Shown: positions 57,456-64,000 of the stretch, one piece after another | Layout: every line of letters starts with the position of its first letter | Position numbering within the stretch: position 1 is the first letter of the stretch | Assembly: GCA_012845835.1 (NCBI GenBank) | Contig: JABAKD010000107.1 | Span: forward strand, 165,021 to 229,020 | DNA: 64,000 nt | Direction of reading: 5' to 3' | From: Undaria pinnatifida | Taxonomy: Eukaryota > Sar > Phaeophyceae > Laminariales > Alariaceae | The notes under the pieces: model-generated | The model's input: only the letters and a program-made list of their open reading frames with translations | Databases searched by the model: none | What the model was told of the DNA's origin: nothing | Made by a program: the position numbers and the translations under genes

Positions 57456-58594
57456 TCACACTCAAGGCGCTCTGTAAGCCCCACCCACAAAAACTTGAGA
57501 ACCCTTTTTTTCTTTTTTCGTCAGAAACAAATGACTTCGCGACGACCCGATGAAATCAATGCGTATCATATTGAAATTAGTGGCCTGAGGTGAAAAAAAA
57601 AAAATAAATCAACACATGAAAGAAAAGAACGAATGAATGCCATTAATTCCAGCGATATCTGGTTAATCAATAGCCTCTTTAGAACCCTCAAAATCCCTTC
57701 CCATACTCGAAAATTCCAAGAAATTTGCCCTCAAAAAAACGGTTTTTACAGTTCTAAAGGCGTTAAGTAGTTCCCGAAAACTAAACAGAAAATTGTTTTT
57801 TGCCGAGAAATGTTACCCGTCTTTATCGTAGCAGGCGTACCTCAAGTATACCGTCCGTAACACGCTGTAATTCGTAAGTAGAACGTCTTGTCGACCGAAA
57901 TATCATGCACGAAGTGTTGCATGTGATGTCATACGTACCAATTTGCCGTTTTTCGTTGCTATGTTAATGTATGATAGTTGGCGTTTGTTTTCCTATGTAC
58001 CGTGGCACCTTCTCGTCTTTCGTCGCTTAGTCTATGCCGACGTCAGCATGTAGAAAGCACATCAAGTAGTACACCACACGCCCTACCCATATTATGAAGA
58101 AACAAGAGTCTGGGCTCTGGCCGTTTTTCTCGATTTTTTTCTTCTTCCTTTTTTGCCGAGCCTATTTAATGTTATTAAGCTCTCTAACTTTTTTTCAGCC
58201 GCGGCCGAAAAAAAATGTGCCGATAATTCCTCATTTTTTTTTTTGAAAATTAACCCGTGGCAATTTTTCCCAATGCGGGGGGGTGGGGGGGGGGGGGGGG
58301 GGGGGCTTTTCTTGTGTAGCAGCGCAGGCCCAGCCTCAAGTTTTCCTTGGTTCTCTAGGATGCTAAGCCGGGCGCTCTTGTTACCCTGTTCCTTCATAGT
58401 AGGACGACGGCTACGGTAGTATTATTATTGCAGTATCATCATACCCCTCTTGTACCTTCCCTGTTTGAGCCGCTCGCACGACGACTGACTCTGTACCCCA
58501 ATGACACGAACATTTAATTCAGGAGATGTATTGGCGGAGCGTACGAAGCTAGTTAAGCAGCTGCGGATTTCGTGTCGAATAATTTTAACCAATC
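57456..58594. other. Interval without a recognised gene
   Basis: Contains the 'aaattccaagaaatttgccc' / 'ctaaaggcgttaa' block shared with 34.7 and 45.65 kb, a solo MITE-A end at 57,822-57,842 and a G run at 58,278-58,305. Confidence 0.5.
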
Positions 58595-58874
58595 AGACGC
58601 GTGCCACGATAGAGGTATTAAGGTTTACCCTTTTTTTTGGCGAAAAAAAAAGTCTGAATGACGGAGCTCCTCAGCCCGAAATCGTCGGGAAATATGTGTT
58701 TTGGTTTTCGATGTGTACCTAGGCCACGGGATTTTTTTTATTCGGTAGTATGTTCTTTCTTTCCTCCAAATCAGTTTTCGCCTAAAGCCATGTCTTAAGC
58801 TCCGAAAATTGAGGAACACACCTCTGAAAAAAAAAAAATGGTTCTGGTGCACCTCTACCATCGTAGCAGGCGTT
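58595..58874. mobile_element. MITE-A copy
   Basis: TIRs 'agacgcgtgccacgatagag' and 'cacctctaccatcgtagcag'. Interior 'gaaatcgtcggg', 'atgtgtacctaggccacggg' and 'gtcttaagctccg'. Confidence 0.85.
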
Positions 58875-59019
58875 ATCACGATAAAGCTTCGAATGCGGCA
58901 AACGAACAGGGAGGCTGGTCACTCGCGCGAGTGACCCCAAACCACTCCCCCCCCAAAAAAAAAAACGAAAAAAGAACGACCCCTCTCGCGGAGCAAGACA
59001 GAAAAGAAAAAAATAGATA

Positions 59020-59640
59020 AGAAAGGGAAGAGGCAAGCGCTAAGAAATACGGTGGACGAGGAGAAGCACTTGACTTGAGAGATAATGTACGAGGGGGGTC
59101 GACTTGACGGAAGATATTGGAATGAAAACGTATCTGCACGCCCCAGTGGACGACGCGAAAAAGCTGAAACTGGGATTTCGTGTAGGGGTCTGGACCTACC
59201 AGAAAGAAGAAAGAGATCGTATCGTACCAGTAAAGTAGTCGGGAGGAGGAGGACGTGGATACAAATATGTGCCAGTGTGGCACAACAGTAGAGTACAGGA
59301 CTCACATAGTAGGAGAATGTGAAATGTGCAAGGAGGAACGGGATGCGTTAGAGGAGGAGATGAGGAAAATAGACGTATGTGACAACATGCAAGAGTTTGG
59401 TAGACTAGAGAGTGGCGAGAAAACGATCGCTATCCTAGGAGATAGATGGTGGCCGCAGACGGCGAAACAGGACGAGGATAGGATAAGCAAACAGTTTCTA
59501 TGTAAGATGGAAAAAGCGTAACGAGCGCCCAAATGTTGGAGGTGTCTCTATTAGGAGTAGGAACGGTGCTCCGTCTCGAAAGGGATGCGTGGTCAATGCT
59601 CAAATCACTACGGCAAGAAAAACATGAGTACGCCTCCCCT
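59020..59640 (+). pseudogene. Non-LTR retrotransposon 3' end with CCHC-type knuckle
   Basis: Plus strand: a segment homologous to 30,230-30,500 followed by 'MCQCGTTVEYRTHIVGECEM' (C-x-C-x8/9-H-x4-C, the C-terminal knuckle of non-LTR reverse transcriptases) and 'ILGDRWWPQTAKQDEDRI', ending TAA at 59,521. The 3' UTR runs 'agtaggaacggtgctccgtc' to 'aacatgagtacgcctcccct', then C-rich DNA. Same family as 29,817-31,960, truncated at its 5' side. Confidence 0.85.
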
Positions 59641-59775
59641 TAACATGCCCCCCCTTAACATGCCCCCCCCCCCACCGCAGCCTTGGTCTTGGGTGCCTTG
59701 TTTTGCATACCAGGCATATATGGTAAGATTGTTTTATCCCCATCATCCAAGCTTTCCCCCCCCCCCCCCCCCTCC
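59641..59775. repeat. C-rich tail and C homopolymer
   Basis: 'ccccttaacatgccccccct' repeated twice directly after the non-LTR 3' end, then a further C run at 59,756-59,772. Confidence 0.7.
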
Positions 59776-60344
59776 CCCGACGGCGCAGGCCAGGCACGCA
59801 GCAGAGCGTGCCGTGTGCAGTGTGTGTCGTTGTCTTCGCACTAAATCGGGCGAGCCGATGAACAAACTCATAGCACACACGTATCGTGTATTTCTGATAC
59901 CAACAAACAATATCGCAAAGACTAAGAATGAAATTCCGAGGGCTGTGGGTTGTGGAAGCCCCGCCGTTCAGAAAATGGTTTTCGCCAAAAAAAGGTATAC
60001 CTTTTTCTTACCTCTATCGTCGTAGCAGGCGCCCCCGGCCCTCTGCTACTTTTGTTAGACGAGCCGGGAAGCTCAATCAATGCCGCACACGCTCGATTTG
60101 ATCGCGGTAAACACATCACAATAGTGTATCTCATGAGTAACATTTCTTTTTTTTCTTGCTTTTCCTTCTCCTTTGGTTGATATATTTGGTCCTCATGGCC
60201 CAAAGGCAGATGTTTTGCGAGAAGTGATCGGCGTTGAAGCTCACGCAGCGCCTTTGGCGGCAGGGACGTGCCCTCCCTTTATGGTGGAGTGTCCTGCATT
60301 ATTAATAGTGTGTTTTTCCAACCACGCTAACTAACCCTTACCCT

Positions 60345-60647
60345 AGGCTCGTGCTACGATCATAGAGGTATACCTTTTTTTGGCGAAAATTGTTTCTAAA
60401 CGATCCCAGAATCGTCGGGAAAAAAAATGGCCATTTTTTTATTGCAACAATGATGATTTTCGAGTCGTTTACCATCGAGACCATGGAATTTTCATCCGCG
60501 ATATAGCGGGTTTTTATTTTTCTTCCCAATCTGTTTTTTTTTTCGTTTGTTTGGTTAAGAAGGAGACATGTCTTAACCTCCTCCTAAAGTGAGGGGTAGT
60601 ACTAAGAAAAAAAAAGTGGTGAGGCCTCCTCTATCGTAGCGCCCGTC
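60345..60647. mobile_element. MITE-A copy present only in duplication copy A
   Basis: TIRs 'ctcgtgctacgatcatagag' and 'cctcctctatcgtagcgccc'. Interior 'cagaatcgtcggg'. Absent from the matching place in copy B (about 62,640). Confidence 0.8.
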
Positions 60648-60882
60648 TCTCTTTTCAACCCCTACGAAACGTCGGTCGAAGTGACCCATAATGCCATCGC
60701 TGGGGGAAAATGGTTCATAGAAATTTTAAATGCCAAAAAATATCGTGTATCACTGCCTCTTGTGTGGAGAATAACCCGGCGTTCTCAACCACAGTGGGCG
60801 AGTTGGAAAAGGAGATCGCGACCCCCGGGGGGAAGGGGTTCTTCTTCGGGTCTGCAGGGTTCTACCTGCCTCAGAAAAGCCG

Positions 60883-61147
60883 ACCGTGCTGGCGGCGACG
60901 ACTTCTTCTCCCACGAGTGTTCTTTCATGTTCAGCTTTCCGAAGATTGTTCCCTCCCTGCACGGCCTGCATCGTCGACATACGCCCCGGGACGAAGTGCC
61001 TGGGTGTGTCGTACCCCAGTCAGGCGTTCGCCCCGCGGGGCGTATGTTGGTGATGCAGGCCGTGCATGGGGGGGGGCGGTCTTCGTAAGCGCTGACCATG
61101 ATAGGGACACTCGTGGATCAAACAGTCGTCGCATTCGGTGCCGTTAG
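60883..61147. repeat. Long inverted repeat, copy A
   Basis: Arms of about 115 bp around a ~29-nt loop. The inner 40 bp are nearly perfect ('ctgcacggcctgcatc' to 'cgccccgggacgaag' against 61,026-61,066); the outer parts pair imperfectly ('cttcttctcccacgagtgtt' against the complement of 'cactcgtggatcaaacagtc'). Confidence 0.85.
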
Positions 61148-61557
61148 GCTTCTCATGTCGGAGGTCTTGTGGTGCTCGGGGTAAGGGCAAGGGCAAGTCT
61201 TCATCTCTTTTTTCTTTTGTTTTTTGGCCACAAGGTAAACCAAGTTAACCGACCCGACGTTTTTTTCGGATTCTCGCGGGCTCACTATCGATGGAGATAG
61301 ACACATAAGCGGGGGAAAGAGAGAGAGGGAGAGAGCTGCTCTGGATTGGTGTGGCCGATGAGCCTCAAGAGCAAGCAATGATTGCGGGACAGGGGGGCGG
61401 GGGGGGGGGGGTGGGGAGAGGGACCGAAATCCTGGAGGCGGGAAACTGTGATTTTTGTATGCTGCTATATAAGTGTAGAAAAACAAGGTTTGGCCAAAAT
61501 ATTAAGGGCTTCTTACGGATAGGATAATTTCTCACGCGTCGGACCGACGGAGGGTTA

Positions 61558-62120
61558 CCCGACCCGACCCGACCCGACCCGACCCGACCCGACCCGGCCC
61601 GACCCGACCCGACCCGACCCGACCCGACCCGACCCGACCCGACCCGACCCGACCCGACCCGACCCGACCCGACCCGACCCGACCCGACCCGACCCGACCC
61701 GACCCGACCCGACCCGACCCGACCCGACCCGACCCGACCCGACCCGACCCGACCCGACCCGACCCGACCCGACCCGACCCGACCCGACCCGACCCGACCC
61801 GACCCGACCCGACCCGACCCGACCCGACCCGACCCGACCCGATCCGACCCGACCCGACCCGACCCAACCCGACCCGACCCGACCCGACCCGACCCGACCC
61901 GACCCGACCCGACCCGACCCGACCCGACCCGACCCGACCCGACCCGACCCGACCCGACCCGACCCGACCCGACCCGACCCGACCCGACCCGACCCGACCC
62001 GACCCGACCCGACCCGACCCGACCCGACCCGACCCGACCCGACCCGACCCGGCCCGACCCGACCCGACCCGACCCGGCCCGAACCGACCCGGCCCGACCC
62101 GACCCGGTCCGGCCCGGCCT
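61558..62120. repeat. (GACCC)n satellite, about 560 bp
   Basis: More than 100 nearly perfect GACCC units with rare single-base variants (GGCCC, GATCC, AACCC). Variants cluster at the two edges. All frames are open on both strands, giving GSGRV or DPTRP repeats that are not genes. Confidence 0.98.
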
Positions 62121-62752
62121 GACCCCTGAGCATTGACTACCTCCTGACTCGTGAGATTTAGAAATCTCCTGCCCGGTCACGTGATTCAGCAGCTCAGTGG
62201 GCATTGCTATGTGCAACCAGCAACCTCGAAATGCAAACCGATGGACAAACTGATGGCCCCTATTAGTGTCCTTGTACCAACAAATAATATCGAAAAAAGT
62301 AAGAACAAAATTCCGACGATAGTATTATTAATAGCAGGTTGAGGAGCCCCGTCATTCAGAAAATGGTCTTCGCCAAAAAACGGTATATTTTTTGATATCT
62401 CCATGGTCGTGGCACACGTCCCCGTCTCTCTGCAATTTTTGTCAGACGAGCGGGTAAGATCTATCATTGCCACACACCCTCGACGAGGTTTAGGCGGGTA
62501 TGACACCACAGTGTACTATTGTGTCAACTACTTTTTGCTTTTCCTTGGTGATATCTGTCCTTCTGGGAGATGTTTGCGAAGTGATCGGCGCTGAGGCTCA
62601 CGCAGCACGTTTAGCGGAAGGGGACGCGCCCTCTCTCTAAGGAGAGTTACCCGGCGTTTGCAACCATGGACGAGATAGAAAAGGAGGCCGCGACCACCGG
62701 AGGAGGGTCCTGGTTCAGGTCTCTGCAGGACTCTGTCCGCGTCGGAACTGCC

Positions 62753-63015
62753 AACCGTGCCGGCTGGGATGACTATTTCTCCCACGAGTGTTCTTTCATG
62801 TTCAGCTTTCTGAAGATTGCCTCTCCCTGCACGGCCTGCATCGTCGACATACGCCCCGGGGCGAAGTGCTTGAGTGTGTCGTACCCCAGTCAGGCCCTTC
62901 GCCCCGGGGCGTATGCCGGTGATGCAGACCGTGCAGGGGGAAGAGATCTTCGCAACAGCTGACGATGAAACGGATACTCGTGGATGAAATAGTCGTCGCA
63001 CCCGGTGCCGGTGGG
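62753..63015. repeat. Long inverted repeat, copy B
   Basis: Left arm 62,753-62,866, loop about 29 nt, right arm 62,896-63,015. The inner 40 bp (62,827-62,866 and 62,897-62,936) are close to perfect; the outer arm pairs 'gatgactatttctcccacga' with the complement of 'tcgtggatgaaatagtcgtc'. Confidence 0.9.
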
Positions 63016-63504
63016 CTTTTTCCATGGCGAAGGTCTTGTGACACTCGGGAGGTAAGGGCAAGGGCAAGTCCCCACCTTCTTGGCCACGAGGTATATCAAG
63101 CTCACCGACCCGATCGACGCTTTTTGTGGGTTGGCGCGGGCTCAATATCGACGGAGATCGAGGCATGGGATGAGGTAATAGAGAGAGAGACGGAGACGGC
63201 TGCTCAGGGATGGTGCGATCGATGGGCCTCGAGAGCAAGCAATGACTGCAGTTTTTTTTTTCACGGGTCAGATCGATTCCCGCTGGTAGGATCCCGTCAC
63301 AGGGTGACCCGGCCCCAATCCCGTGATATACGGAAACCTCCTGACCCGACCCGACCCGACTCGACCTGCGGGTTTTTGAAATGCCTCCGGGTCCGACCGG
63401 ACTCGATCCGCGGGTTTTTGAAAAGCCTCCTAATCCAACTCGCGGGCCGGGTCATGATCCGCGATTCAAGCCTTGAATGATTGCGGGACAGGGCGGAGGG
63501 GGTG

Positions 63505-63575
63505 AGAGCGTACTCATTTGTTGCTTGCCTTAGTCATTTGACCATTCACCACGCATCTATTTCGAGGCGGAGCAG
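63505..63575 (-). mobile_element. Non-LTR 3' terminal fragment
   Basis: 'gcgtactcatttgttgcttg' and 'tgaccattcaccacgcatct' match 29,817-29,880, minus-oriented; only the last ~70 nt of the element. Confidence 0.75.
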
Positions 63576-63730
63576 GGGGGGGGGGCGGGGGAAGAGGAAC
63601 GGACGTTCTAGACGCGGGAAACTGTGATGGTCGCATGCTACGGTAGGGAGTACAATCACATGGTGTGGCCAAAATGTTCAGGTGTTTTTCACGGGTCGGA
63701 TAACTTCTCACGGGTTGAACCTAGTCAAGG

Positions 63731-63862
63731 TGACCCGACCCGACCCGACCCGACCCGACCCGACCCGACCCGACCCGACCCGACCCGACCCGACCCGACC
63801 CGACCCGACCCGACCCGACCCGACCCGACCCGACCCGACCCGACCAAACCCGACCCGACCCG
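63731..63862. repeat. (GACCC)n array, copy B
   Basis: About 26 units. Flanks ('ggccaaaatgttca', 'cacgggtcggataacttctc', 'cccgtgagatttagaaaacc') match those of the 61,558 array. Confidence 0.95.
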
Positions 63863-64000
63863 TGATCATTGAATACCTCCGTACTCGACCCGTGAGATTT
63901 AGAAAACCTCCTGACCCTCCCAGCCTCTACCCACTGAGATTTTGGAAACCTGCTGACCTGATCCGTGAAGCGCCCTCCAAAGTATTCATTTTTTTTATGG

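Larger units (their letters stand above)
59845..62190. repeat. Segmental duplication copy A
   Basis: Collinear with 62,230-63,970. Shared in order: 'ataccaacaaacaatatcg', 'ttcagaaaatggttttcgcc', 'gaagtgatcggcgttgaagc', 'cacgagtgttctttcatgtt', 'taagggcaagggcaagtc', 'gagcctcaagagcaagcaat', 'attgcgggacagggg' and a GACCC array. Copy A has an extra MITE-A. A decayed open frame (E-x-EKE-x-AT then DD(F/Y)FSHECSFMFSF) is common to both copies, so a former gene was duplicated; its family was not recognised. Confidence 0.85.
62230..63970. repeat. Segmental duplication copy B
   Basis: Direct, adjacent second copy (see 59,845-62,190). Its (GACCC)n array is shorter (63,731-63,862) and it carries an additional degenerate pentamer block (63,240-63,480). 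Confidence 0.85.

Noticed and set aside
61558..62120. Telomeric or subtelomeric repeat
   Set aside because: GACCC/GGGTC is not a known telomere unit, and the array is internal with gene-like flanks on both sides.
61365..62216. 283- and 192-residue ORFs of GSGRV repeats
   Set aside because: Direct translation of (GACCC)n; every frame on both strands is open because 5 bp times 3 has no stop. Not a gene.
62528..63238. 236-codon minus-strand ORF in the duplication
   Set aside because: Mostly generated by the long inverted repeat and antisense to the shared plus-strand remnant; copy A does not preserve it.

Overview
This is nuclear DNA from a eukaryote with a repeat-laden genome. It carries spliceosomal GT-AG introns (one gene has introns of 281 to 6,549 nt), Ty3/gypsy, non-LTR, SINE, hAT and MITE-type transposon remains, long G/C homopolymers and pentanucleotide satellites. 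No rRNA, intact tRNA, operon or CRISPR structure is present. A possible signal-plus-FAP presequence on one gene hints at an alga with a secondary plastid (stramenopile, haptophyte or similar). That is inference; the species is not identified.

The best-supported gene is a glutathione S-transferase (sigma-class-like) on the minus strand at 27,868-42,405. Six exons of 136, 93, 116, 41, 61 and 171 nt join in phase into a complete 205-residue protein, so about 4% of a 14.5-kb locus is coding. A paralogous first exon of identical length and splice phase lies at 905-1,040 on the same strand, and its other exons are off the left edge. A plus-strand gene of unknown function (exons 39,899-40,066 and 40,341-40,445) is nested in GST intron 2. 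A second plus-strand gene candidate (19,139-25,303) has two CxxC pairs and a Ser/Pro/Arg-rich segment, and one of its introns appears to be a MITE. A short plus-strand gene at 6,165-7,068 resembles the N-terminal zinc finger of hAT transposases. It lies between two arrays of a 42-bp repeat whose unit carries a 12-bp palindrome.

Layout: 0-1 kb GST paralogue and MITE pieces; 2.3-3.8 kb PIF1/Helitron-like helicase relic and a 98-bp tandem repeat; 4.3-5.7 kb G/C-run element; 5.8-7.7 kb palindrome arrays and zinc-finger gene; 7.7-11.3 kb G/C-run repeats and another 42-bp array; 12.4-14.5 kb Ty3/gypsy integrase relic with MITEs; 15.4-18.4 kb degenerate repeats and a TIR element; 19.1-25.3 kb zinc/SP-rich gene candidate with MITEs; 26-27.2 kb MITEs; 27.9-42.4 kb GST gene with non-LTR, SINE and satellite DNA in its introns; 42.6-48 kb duplications and a hAT-like element; 49.6-56 kb dense G/C-run elements; 56-59.7 kb MITEs and a non-LTR 3' end; 59.8-64 kb a tandem segmental duplication, each copy with a long inverted repeat and a (GACCC)n array.

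The most unusual signals are: MITEs that coincide with an intron or carry splice-like sites in their TIRs; palindromic sites repeated every 42 bp (four helical turns) beside a gene; retroelement 3' ends running into C-rich tails instead of poly(A); a modular G-run repeat family; and duplicated long inverted repeats that could form hairpin RNA.
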